Source of the DNA: Rhizobium sp. WSM4643
GTDB taxonomy: Bacteria; Pseudomonadota; Alphaproteobacteria; Rhizobiales; Rhizobiaceae
Reading direction: 5' to 3'
Length of the DNA: 64,000 nt
NCBI RefSeq assembly: GCF_025152745.1
Contig: NZ_CP104040.1
Span: 2,976,001-3,040,000, forward strand
Part shown: positions 56,787 to 64,000 of the stretch, in pieces
How the letters are laid out: each line of letters opens with the position of its first letter
How positions within the stretch are numbered: position 1 is the stretch's first letter
Notes under the pieces: generated by a model
What the model was told of the DNA's origin: nothing
What the model saw: the letters and a program-made list of their open reading frames with translations, nothing else
The model's database searches: none
Translations under genes and position numbers: made by a program

Positions 56787-56815
56787 GTAATACTAGTTAT
56801 TTTACGACTAGTCAA
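56787..56815 (-). promoter_or_regulatory. PadR operon promoter with overlapping ACTAGT operator
   Basis: On the minus strand TTGACT (56815-56810), a 17-base spacer and TATTAC (56792-56787) form a near-consensus sigma-70 promoter. Two ACTAGT hexamers (56807-56812 and 56792-56797), 15 bases apart, lie between and over the two boxes, where a repressor would block polymerase. Confidence 0.7.
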
Positions 56816-56905
56816 TGCGATGATGATTGCCGGAGCCCCGGCTCGACGTCAGTTCGACCCAATGGCGTGGCGACGCGCCTCTTGCGACAAATCCTCTATC
56901 GGCGG

Positions 56906-57934
56906 TCAGCGGCCGAGGGCCGCCTTCTGCGGCTGGTCGACGAGATTGTCGATGAACCAATTCGGATAGACCGGCGCCGGCTCAGTCGCCGCATCGAGCG
57001 CTGCAAGGTCGCCTTCATCAAGCACCAGCTCCGCCGCACCGAGATTGTCGGCCAGTTGATGCGGTTTCGAGGCGCCGAGCAACACGCTTGAGACCGTCTT
57101 TTTCGTAAGCACCCAGGCGATCGCCACCTGGGCGACGCTCGCCCCGTTCGCGGCGGCGATCACCCGCATGCGCTCGATCAGCGCGAAGCCCCGTTCCTTG
57201 TCAAAGGGCAGGATGTCGAAACCGGAATAGCGGTTGTCGGGATCGCCGAGCGTTTCGCGGGTGTACTTGCCGGAAAGAAAGCCGGAGGCGAGCGGGCTCC
57301 AGACGGTCAGCCCGAGGCCGTAACGCTGCATCATCGGAAGAATGTCGCGCTCGACGTCGCGGCCAAGCAGCGAATAATACATCTGTCCATGCGTGAAGGG
57401 CGCCAGCCCCTTCGCCTTCTGGATTTCAAGCGCCGCCGCCACCTTCCAGGCCGACCAGTTGGAAAAGCCGATATAACGCACCTTGCCGGAACGCACCACG
57501 GCATCGAGCGCCGCGAGCGTCTCTTCGAGCGGCGTGAACGGATCCTCCTTGTGGACGATATAGACGTCGATCCAGTCCGTTCTGAGCCGTTTCAGGCTTT
57601 CCTCGACCGACCAGAGGATGTGGCGGCGGGAGAGCCCGGCCCGGCCGAGAGGCGTACCGGTGCGGAAGCCGACCTTGGTGGCAATAACCACCTCGCTGCG
57701 CCGCGCCATCAGCACCTGTCCGAGGATCGTTTCCGACTGGCCGGATGCGTAGGCGTCTGCCGTATCGAAGAAGTTGATGCCGGCATCAAGTGCCTGTCCG
57801 ACAAGCGCATCGGCAACATCGGCATCGGTCTTGTAGATCGCGCTTAAGCTGCGGTCGCCCGATGTGAAAGTCATCGCGCCGAAGGCAAGCCTGGAAACGG
57901 CAAGGCCGCTCCGGCCGAGGGTCGTATATTGCAT
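56906..57934 (-). CDS. Aldo/keto reductase family oxidoreductase
   Basis: A 342-residue TIM-barrel enzyme: 'YTTLGRSGLAVSRLAFGAMTF', catalytic Asp and Tyr in 'FFDTADAYASGQSE', Lys in 'VIATKVGF', and His in 'DVYIVHKED'. All four tetrad residues are present, unlike the other reductase in this window. The ATG at 57934 follows GGAGG by six bases. Divergent from a LysR gene that likely regulates it. Confidence 0.9.
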   Translation of the reverse strand: MQYTTLGRSGLAVSRLAFGAMTFTSGDRSLSAIYKTDADVADALVGQALDAGINFFDTADAYASGQSETILGQVLMARRSEVVIATKVGFRTGTPLGRAGLSRRHILWSVEESLKRLRTDWIDVYIVHKEDPFTPLEETLAALDAVVRSGKVRYIGFSNWSAWKVAAALEIQKAKGLAPFTHGQMYYSLLGRDVERDILPMMQRYGLGLTVWSPLASGFLSGKYTRETLGDPDNRYSGFDILPFDKERGFALIERMRVIAAANGASVAQVAIAWVLTKKTVSSVLLGASKPHQLADNLGAAELVLDEGDLAALDAATEPAPVYPNWFIDNLVDQPQKAALGR

Positions 57935-58051
57935 GTCATCCTCCATCCATTGGATTGTCGTGATCGGATGGAAAGATAATGCCTCAAAACATTATTGCGA
58001 AAAATCCGCCGAATCGATAAGGCTTATGAAGTTCAACTTCATAATAGACCG

Positions 58052-58963
58052 ATGGCGCCCGACCCCTTCAACGGTTTGACGGAATTCCTGGCCGTCGCCG
58101 ACGCCAGGAGCTTCACCGCTGCCGCCGCATCGCTCGGCGTCACGCCGACTGCCGTCAGCCAGACGATCCGCGCGCTCGAGGTGAAGCTCGGCGTGCCGCT
58201 CTTCGTCCGCACCACGCGGCGCGTCGCGCTCACCGAAGCCGGTGCCGCGCTCTTCCAGCGCGTCCGTCCGGCTGCCGCCGATATATCAGATGCGTTCGAC
58301 ATGCTGGGTGGCTTCCGCGACCGCCCGCTCGGGCACCTGCGCCTCACCGTGCCGCGCATGGCCGTGCCGCTGATCGTGACGCCGCTGCTGCCGCAATTTC
58401 GCAACGCCTATCCCGATATCTCCGTCGAGATCTCGGTCGATGATGCGGCAATCGATATCACCGAACGCGGTTTCGACGCCGGCATCCGCATCGGCGAGGC
58501 GATCGAAAAGGACATGATCGTCATGCGGCTGACATCTGACATCATCTGGACGGTCGTCGGCTCGCCCGGCTATTTCGCCCGATACGGTCGGCCGGTGACG
58601 CCGGAGGACCTCACCCGCCATCAGGCGATCCGCTACCGCTATCCGACATCGGGCGTCATCTATCGCTGGGAATTCGAGCGAGACGGCCACGACTTCTCCG
58701 TCGATGCGCCGGGCAGCCTGATGGTCAACGACTTCCTGCTGCTGCTCGAGCTCGCGGAGGCCGGGCTCGGTCTTGCCTATTTGCCGGATATTTCCGTCGG
58801 CGAGGCCGTGACATCAGGGCGGCTCGAACGCGTGCGATCCCTTCTTGCCGACCACGCCCGGTCTCTTTGCCTATTTCCCCGCCCGCTCGCAGACGCAGCT
58901 GAAGTTGCGCGTCTTTCTCGACATGGCAACGGCGCTGCTGCGCCGCAAAGGGTGATACCCTAG
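58052..58963 (+). CDS. LysR family regulator with a probable 3' frameshift
   Basis: A LysR regulator (303 codons as it stands): 'GLTEFLAVADARSFTAAAASLGVTPTAVSQTIRALEVKLGVPLF' is the winged helix, and 'EISVDDAAIDITERGFDAGIRIGEAIEKDMIVMRLTSD' the effector domain of the aromatic/AKR-linked subgroup. The natural end is in another frame: if one C of the CCC at 58857-58859 is removed, the tail reads GLFAYFPARSQTQLKLRVF and on to TGA at 58953-58955, the usual family ending. As it stands the last 35 residues are unrelated. Either a real mutation or a sequence error. Divergent from the aldo/keto reductase. Confidence 0.82.
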   Translation: MAPDPFNGLTEFLAVADARSFTAAAASLGVTPTAVSQTIRALEVKLGVPLFVRTTRRVALTEAGAALFQRVRPAAADISDAFDMLGGFRDRPLGHLRLTVPRMAVPLIVTPLLPQFRNAYPDISVEISVDDAAIDITERGFDAGIRIGEAIEKDMIVMRLTSDIIWTVVGSPGYFARYGRPVTPEDLTRHQAIRYRYPTSGVIYRWEFERDGHDFSVDAPGSLMVNDFLLLLELAEAGLGLAYLPDISVGEAVTSGRLERVRSLLADHARSLCLFPRPLADAAEVARLSRHGNGAAAPQRVIP

Positions 58964-59003
58964 CCGGCGCATCTGCTCTTCGGTCGAAAGACCCCAGTAT
59001 ACG

Positions 59004-60479
59004 CTATTGCGGCTGGACCGTTTCCTGGTCCGCTTCCTTGACCACCTGGCCGTTAACGGTGATCGCGCCGTCGCGGCCGATGCTGATGTCCCAGCGCGAA
59101 CGGCCATCCGCATCGGTCTTGGCGAAGCCCTTCACCATCATCATGCCGAAGGAGACTTGGTTGAGGTCGGGATCCGTCTTGGCAAGCTCCTGAACTGCGG
59201 CAATCGTCTTGTCGAGATCGCGGGCAAGGATCGTCGCCTCCATCGAATAGTCCTTCTGGGTATCGACCCGTCCCTCGATCTTGCCCGTCATGTCGACGTC
59301 GTAGACATCGGACCTGGCGCTGACCTTCGGAAACTCGATGGTGAGCCGGCCATCGCGGAAGAGCTTTTTCGCCATCTCGTCGCCGCTTTGCTCTGGCGGC
59401 TTGGCGTTGAAATCCATCGCCATGAGCGCGTCGCCGAAGGTGGCGAAATCCAGATTCGGAATGGCGAGTTGCAGATCGAAATTGGTCGGCACGAAGGGCG
59501 AATAACTTGCCGGCATTGCCGGACTGTCGAGGCTGATATCCTGCGCATCGATGCCGAAGCCGAAACGCATGGCGTCGCTCGGCCCATCCATAACCAGTTT
59601 GTAACCGAATGCCTTGACTCCGCCATTGCCCATCTGGTTGCTGACGGTCAGATTATTGACCCCGATCGTCTCGCTGAACGAGGCAAGAATCGGAAAGGCT
59701 TGCTTGAGCATTCCCTTTATCTTGCCGCTGTTTTCCGGGCTTAGTTCTTTCTCCTCGAGATGGTCGAGAATGAAAAGGACGATCTCGCGGATTTGCTTGG
59801 CCGGCAGGCCGTTCACCTTGGCATCGAAATCGATCGAGTCGGCACGGATTTCAACAGGCGGCATTTGCAGGCCGGAAACCTGCTCGACGAAAGTCGACAT
59901 GGAGCCGCTGCCCGCAAAATCGATACGCCCATTGCCGCCTGCGCTGTCCGTCGAGGTCAGCTTTTGGTCCATCCCGGCAAAGCTGGCATGGACTTCCTCG
60001 GTGTCGGACTTGCTGGCGACCTTGATGTCCTTGGCGGTGAAGGTGCCGGAGCGCAGGTAGCTGATCGCCGGGTCGAAGACGCCGGTATAGACAAGTGAAG
60101 CGATGGAGTAGGAGAAATCCGTCGGCTTCTGGTCGGGGCCGTTGAAATGGCCGGAGACATTGAGCTTGTTGTCACCCTCAATGTTCCAGAGGCCGCTATC
60201 GAGCGGCGTAGCGAACATCGAGAACGGCGTCAGCCCGCTGATCGCAAATGTCGCTGGATCGGCCTTGGCAAGCAGCTTCGCCAGATCGTAGATGATCTCG
60301 TAACGTGTGCCCGCCGGATTGACGGTGACCATGCCGCTCTTCGCCAGATCCTCGGGAAGCAGCTTCGTCAGATTGTCCTTGACCGCATTGGCGCCATCCT
60401 GATTGATCTCGACGCCCCGGGCCGTGGTGACAAGGCAAAGTGCCAGCAAGCTCGTTGCCGTGACAAGTTTGAGACGCAT
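59004..60479 (-). CDS. Large secreted protein of unknown function
   Basis: A 491-residue exported protein with signal peptide MRLKLVTATSLLALCLVTTARG. I do not recognise a named domain with confidence. It has long alternating beta-strand character ('RYEIIYDLAKLLAKADPATFAISGLTPFSMFATPLDSGLWNIEG', 'SYSIASLVYTGVFDPAISYLRSGTFTAKDIKV') and repeated clauses about 'VNGLPAKQIREIVLFILDHLEEKEL', consistent with a periplasmic AsmA/YdgA- or DUF2125-type beta-rich protein. It is a single minus-strand gene. Confidence 0.65.
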   Translation of the reverse strand: MRLKLVTATSLLALCLVTTARGVEINQDGANAVKDNLTKLLPEDLAKSGMVTVNPAGTRYEIIYDLAKLLAKADPATFAISGLTPFSMFATPLDSGLWNIEGDNKLNVSGHFNGPDQKPTDFSYSIASLVYTGVFDPAISYLRSGTFTAKDIKVASKSDTEEVHASFAGMDQKLTSTDSAGGNGRIDFAGSGSMSTFVEQVSGLQMPPVEIRADSIDFDAKVNGLPAKQIREIVLFILDHLEEKELSPENSGKIKGMLKQAFPILASFSETIGVNNLTVSNQMGNGGVKAFGYKLVMDGPSDAMRFGFGIDAQDISLDSPAMPASYSPFVPTNFDLQLAIPNLDFATFGDALMAMDFNAKPPEQSGDEMAKKLFRDGRLTIEFPKVSARSDVYDVDMTGKIEGRVDTQKDYSMEATILARDLDKTIAAVQELAKTDPDLNQVSFGMMMVKGFAKTDADGRSRWDISIGRDGAITVNGQVVKEADQETVQPQ

Positions 60480-60578
60480 AGTCCGATTTCTCCTCAGCCC
60501 TTTTTGAACGCGGCCATCCAAAGATGCGAAGCGCGCCGATGTCAACCTCAGCTGCGGCAGAGAATGGCAATTTGCCAC

Positions 60579-62672
60579 TCACGCGGCCGCGGATTTCTTC
60601 ACGGCGGGCGCAAGAACCGTTTCCTGCTGTACTGCCGGCACCTCGCCGTTGACGATCGCCTCGATGCCCGAGCGCGGTCTCGGCTTACCGAAGAGGAAGC
60701 CCTGCACCTGCAGGCAGCCTTCCCGTCGAAGGAAGTCGATATGGTCTTCGTTTTCGACGCCTTCAGCAAGCACCGGTATGTCGAGGCTTGCCGCAAGAAT
60801 GAGCGTCGAACGCACGATCGCCGCAGACTGCTTGTTGGTGACAACGCCGTCGACGAAGGCGCGGTCGATCTTGATCTTGTCGAACGGGAAGCTCTGCAGT
60901 GTCGACAGTGACGAATAACCCGTGCCGTAATCGTCCATCGCCACCTTTACGCCCAGCGCTTTCAGCCGGCGGATTGCCTGCAGCGCATGTTGATGATCGG
61001 CGATGATGCCGGATTCGGTGATCTCGATCTCGAGTCGCGCCGCCGGCAGGCCGGTGTCGAGCAGGATCCGATGCACGATCTGCGGTAGGCGGTTGTCGCC
61101 GAGCTGCTGCGGCGCGACATTGACGGCGATGCGTAATGGGTTCTTCCAGGTCACCGCTTCCGCGCAAGCGGCCCGCAGCACCCATTCACCAAGCTCAATG
61201 ATAAAGCCGGTCTTTTCCGCGATCGGAATGAATTCGACGGGTGAGATGTAGCCGCGCGCGGGATGTCTCCAGCGCAGGAGCACTTCCAGGCCAACGATGT
61301 CGCGCGTCACCGTGTCATTCTGCTGCTGGTAGAATAGCTCGAATTCGCCGCGCGCCAATCCCTCCCGCATCTCGCTCGCCAGCGCGTTGCGTTCGCGCGC
61401 TGCCTGGTCCATCGAGGGCTCGTAGAAGCATATGCTGTTGGTCGCCGTCGATTTTGCCCGATACATGGCGATATCGGCCTGCGACAACAGGTCGTCCAAA
61501 TTGTCCGCCAGTCCGGGATAGGTGGAGATACCGATGCTGGAGCCGACGGTCAGCGCATGGCCGTTCCATTCGATCGGCCGAGCGATCTCGTCGAGCATGC
61601 GTTGGGCCAGTCCCTTGGCGTCCGAACGGACGAAATAATCGCACATGACGGCCACGAACTCGTCGCCGCCGACCCGCGCGACGAACTGGCCGTCCTGCAT
61701 GATCTTGAACAGCCGCTCGGCGACGGCGCGCAGCACGGCATCGCCGGCGGCGTGACCGTGAACGTCGTTGATTTCCTTGAAACGGTCGAGGTCGAAGGAG
61801 AGCACGGCGATATTGGCCGCCATGTCCGTCGGTTTATTGACCAGCGCCGACAGATGCTCGTTGAAGGCGGCGCGATTGGCAAGATTGGTCAGCGGGTCAT
61901 GCAGCGACAGATGGCGGTAACGCTCGACGGCTGCCTGCGTCGACTGCATGTCGATGATATAGGTGGAGGCACCCAGCGCCAGTATGATGATCATGACGGC
62001 GCTAACGAGACCGGTCATGATGCCGTCCGAGATGATCTCGGTGGGCGCCGCAACAGTGGCATCCGGCTGGATCGTCAGCCCCGCCATGCCGGTGAAATGC
62101 GTAAGCACGATCGCAAGGATCAGCGAAAGGGCAGCTCCGTGGCGGCAGAAACGTGTGATCGGCCGGCCGACGCGATTGGTGGCGACCGCGCCGAACAAGC
62201 CGGCCAAGACCAGCGAGGCGACGACATAAGAGGCCTGCCATTCGAGACGACCCTCGACCTCGTACCCGGCGATCCCGACATAGTGCATGACCGCGATGCC
62301 GAGGCCGACGATCACGCCGCCTGCCTCGATAAGCGCGCTCTTCTGCGCGATTGACGCGATGGCAAAGCCGGTCATCGTCGTCGCGACGGCGGCAAACAGC
62401 GACAGCAGCGTCAGCGTCGGCTCATAGCCGTTCGCCACCGTCGTCTGGTAGCCGAGCATGGCGATGAAATGCGTCGTCCAGATGGTCGAGCCGCCAACGA
62501 ATCCGGAGAGAAACAGCCAGTTGGTTTTCTGCAGCCCCTGCGATCGGCGCACCCGGGTGAAGAGGCGCATCGACAGCATCGATCCGAGCACACAAATAAC
62601 GGTGGCGAAGATCAGATGCGGAAGGCTATGTTCGACGGTGATGCAGGAAAGGACGCGCAACATGAGAGGCAA
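60579..62672 (-). CDS. MHYT-GGDEF-EAL cyclic-di-GMP protein
   Basis: A 697-residue inner-membrane signalling protein. Seven helices form the MHYT sensor with its motifs 'THFIAML', 'AVMHYVG' and 'THFTGMAG', proposed to bind copper or diatomic gas. A GGDEF domain with an intact 'VGGDEFVAV' and an EAL domain with 'GLEVLLRW' (EVL in place of EAL but catalytic Glu kept), 'EITESG', 'DDYGTGYSSL' and 'KIKIDRAF' follow. Both activities may be present, so it may make and break c-di-GMP. Start ATG 62672 or 62663. Confidence 0.93.
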   Translation of the reverse strand: MPLMLRVLSCITVEHSLPHLIFATVICVLGSMLSMRLFTRVRRSQGLQKTNWLFLSGFVGGSTIWTTHFIAMLGYQTTVANGYEPTLTLLSLFAAVATTMTGFAIASIAQKSALIEAGGVIVGLGIAVMHYVGIAGYEVEGRLEWQASYVVASLVLAGLFGAVATNRVGRPITRFCRHGAALSLILAIVLTHFTGMAGLTIQPDATVAAPTEIISDGIMTGLVSAVMIIILALGASTYIIDMQSTQAAVERYRHLSLHDPLTNLANRAAFNEHLSALVNKPTDMAANIAVLSFDLDRFKEINDVHGHAAGDAVLRAVAERLFKIMQDGQFVARVGGDEFVAVMCDYFVRSDAKGLAQRMLDEIARPIEWNGHALTVGSSIGISTYPGLADNLDDLLSQADIAMYRAKSTATNSICFYEPSMDQAARERNALASEMREGLARGEFELFYQQQNDTVTRDIVGLEVLLRWRHPARGYISPVEFIPIAEKTGFIIELGEWVLRAACAEAVTWKNPLRIAVNVAPQQLGDNRLPQIVHRILLDTGLPAARLEIEITESGIIADHQHALQAIRRLKALGVKVAMDDYGTGYSSLSTLQSFPFDKIKIDRAFVDGVVTNKQSAAIVRSTLILAASLDIPVLAEGVENEDHIDFLRREGCLQVQGFLFGKPRPRSGIEAIVNGEVPAVQQETVLAPAVKKSAAA

Positions 62673-62805
62673 CCGGCAAATTGAGACGGCCCTGCTTATA
62701 TTGGCGGGTAAACGCAGGATTTATTAATCGCCGCCGATTTCGTTTTCGATGGTTAAACCTTGGCGAAAGCGTGTATCTTGGCAAAAAACAACCCGAATCC
62801 GCAAC

Positions 62806-62829
62806 TTGCGTTTCCGATCGACTTATAAT
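62806..62829 (+). promoter_or_regulatory. Candidate rplY promoter
   Basis: TATAAT at 62824-62829 is a perfect -10 box. The -35 is unclear: TTGCGT at 62806-62811 is too close (12 bases). The start would be near 62836, giving a leader of about 125 bases. Confidence 0.4.
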
Positions 62830-62959
62830 ATAGGCCACCGGTCCGTGTAGACACCCTTGGAGGCAACGCGGATGAGGTCGGGTCATACCGCCTCCGGTTC
62901 GTCGGAACAAGGCTTTTGCCCGCCGCCGAACTCTCCAAATAACCTCGAAAGGAATAGCC

Positions 62960-63568
62960 ATGAGCCAGGAAACTTACGAGCTCAAGGCCGAGGCGCGCGA
63001 ACGGGTTGGTAAGGGGTCCGCCCGTGAACTTCGCCGCAACGGTTTGATTCCCGCTGTCATCTATGGTGACAAGCAGGCCCCCATTACCATCGCTCTCAAC
63101 ACCAATGAGGTGACGAAGCGCATTCACGCCGGTGGTTTCATGACCACCGTGGCGACGATCGAAGTCGACGGCAAGAAGCACAAGGTTCTGCCGAAGGACT
63201 ACCAGCTCGATCCGGTCCGTGACTTCACCATGCATGTCGATTTCCTGCGCGTCTCCGGCAACACCCAGGTGACGGTCGAAATCCCGGTTCACTTCATCAA
63301 TGAAGAGAAGTCCCCGGGCCTCAAGGTCGGCGGCGTTCTGAACATCGTTCGCCATGAAGTCGAAGTTCATTGCCCGGCCGATGCGATCCCTGAGTTCTTC
63401 AACATTGATCTCAGCGGCAAGAAGATCGGCGACAGCATCCATATCGCGGAAGTCACTCTGCCGAAGGGCGTCACCCCGGTCATCGACCGCGACTTCACGA
63501 TCGCGACGATTATCGCTCCGGCTGCCGGCATTGACGAGAGCGCCGCGGAAGGCGAAGCCGAAGCCTGA
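62960..63568 (+). CDS. rplY: 50S ribosomal protein L25/general stress protein Ctc
   Basis: A 202-residue protein that binds 5S rRNA. The L25 domain (residues 1-95, '[30 protein letters not shown]') is followed by the longer Ctc/TL5 C-terminal domain ('[48 protein letters not shown]'). The tail is Glu/Ala-rich. In rhizobia the pth gene usually follows; here a giant hairpin and a sensor gene do. Confidence 0.95.
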   Translation: MSQETYELKAEARERVGKGSARELRRNGLIPAVIYGDKQAPITIALNTNEVTKRIHAGGFMTTVATIEVDGKKHKVLPKDYQLDPVRDFTMHVDFLRVSGNTQVTVEIPVHFINEEKSPGLKVGGVLNIVRHEVEVHCPADAIPEFFNIDLSGKKIGDSIHIAEVTLPKGVTPVIDRDFTIATIIAPAAGIDESAAEGEAEA

Positions 63569-63596
63569 TCGCTTCGACGGATTTGTAAAGCATATG

Positions 63597-63675
63597 GCCC
63601 GCTTTCCCGTGAACTGGCTCCTGAAAGGTTGTCGTCCAACTTTCAGGAGCCAGTTCACTGGGAAAGCGGGCTTTT
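63597..63675 (+). terminator. Exceptionally long hairpin after rplY
   Basis: The arms 63597-63627 and 63640-63671 pair over 31 base pairs with a single bulged T, with a 12-base loop, followed by TTTT. It can serve as the rplY terminator, but its length far exceeds a normal terminator stem. Confidence 0.8.
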
Positions 63676-63802
63676 CATTGTCCCGTAAGGCCCCGTTTCA
63701 GCAACATTTAACAAATTCGTGAAAGCATGTTCCGTCAGCTGCAAAGAAGCCCGCCTTAATGCGCGACGGCAAATATGGCGGCCTGGGGGAGTAGACGGAA
63801 AC

Positions 63803-64000
63803 ATGAACAATTCCGTTGAGAACAGATTTTTTGCGATAGTTTGCGGAGCGCTGCTTGTTTTTGTCGCTCCCCTTTTTGTTCTCTTCCTTTTTCTTTCCTC
63901 GGAACGGGCCGACAAGGAAATACGCGATCATATCTCCGTTCTTCTCGTCGCCAATGCCCAGGCGCTGGCCAAACCGCTGTGGGACCTCGATGAGGAGAGC
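63803..64000 (+). CDS. N-terminus of a membrane sensor protein (cut by window edge)
   Basis: The frame starts at ATG 63803 and runs off the right end (66 codons). A membrane helix (FFAIVCGALLVFVAPLFVLFLFL) is followed by 'ERADKEIRDHISVLLVANAQALAKPLWDLDEES', a stretch typical of the periplasmic sensor of GGDEF/EAL proteins or hybrid histidine kinases. The output domain lies outside the window, so the type is not decided. Confidence 0.65.
   Translation, partial: MNNSVENRFFAIVCGALLVFVAPLFVLFLFLSSERADKEIRDHISVLLVANAQALAKPLWDLDEES

Overview
The window reads as a chromosomal segment of a Rhizobium of the R. leguminosarum / R. etli type. It is GC-rich and densely coded. It carries the rhizobial dctA-dctBD dicarboxylate locus next to lpcC (LPS core mannosyltransferase) and greA, the trxB-lsrB pair followed by two tandem AbcR-like small RNAs, and a RIME-type intergenic palindromic repeat. 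I see no tRNA, rRNA, CRISPR array, complete insertion sequence or prophage. Most of the window is ordinary core chromosome with small accessory patches.

Layout. 1-5.1 kb: the 5' part of a MATE exporter, a Tet-type MFS exporter, an aldo/keto reductase, a YpfJ-type zinc metallopeptidase, and a 50-residue protein that is easy to miss. 5.2-11.8 kb: carB, a DUF2235 hydrolase, greA with an attenuator-like leader hairpin, and lpcC. 11.9-16.7 kb: dctA facing away from dctBD, with a sigma-54 promoter and paired palindromic sites that fit DctD activator sites. 16.7-19.7 kb: an Lrp regulator, trxB, the LysR regulator lsrB/vtlR, then two tandem sRNA genes with matching promoters and upstream boxes. 19.8-27.6 kb: an ArsR-MFS-ene reductase operon, an APH(6)-like kinase, an SDR/LysR divergent pair, GrpB-family and DUF2188 proteins, and a Ca2+/H+ antiporter. 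27.6-31 kb: a three-gene glycan cluster and a VapBC-type toxin-antitoxin pair. 31-38.6 kb: aatA, a two-gene sortase plus LPXTG-like substrate system, a PQQ-type sugar dehydrogenase, a DUF3052 protein and a DMT exporter. 38.6-46 kb: a structured leader before cspA, a BA14K protein, an SDR/HxlR pair, a MarR-OmpR-histidine kinase operon (PetP/PetR-like), a decayed ilvE start, an SH3 protein and an MBL hydrolase ending in a RIME repeat. 46-54.8 kb: csaA, proC, ybjN, ubiK, lgt, midA-like, pgeF, an M24-fold protein without the usual metal ligands, a lipoprotein and prs. 54.8-64 kb: a PadR/FAD-monooxygenase cassette, an aldo/keto reductase with a divergent LysR gene whose 3' end looks frameshifted, a large secreted protein, an MHYT-GGDEF-EAL protein, rplY with a 31-bp-stem hairpin, and the start of a membrane sensor.

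How the parts work together. DctB/DctD would sense C4-dicarboxylates and switch on dctA through sigma-54, supplying the carbon used in symbiosis. LsrB probably controls the adjacent AbcR-like RNAs, which in relatives repress many ABC-transporter mRNAs. LpcC acts in LPS core assembly. Several divergent regulator/enzyme pairs (SDR/LysR, SDR/HxlR, AKR/LysR) and single-strand cassettes (ArsR-MFS-OYE, PadR-FAD monooxygenase) look like local detoxification modules. The most unusual items are the sortase pair, the tandem sRNAs, the greA leader attenuator, the ilvE remnant and the long hairpins.
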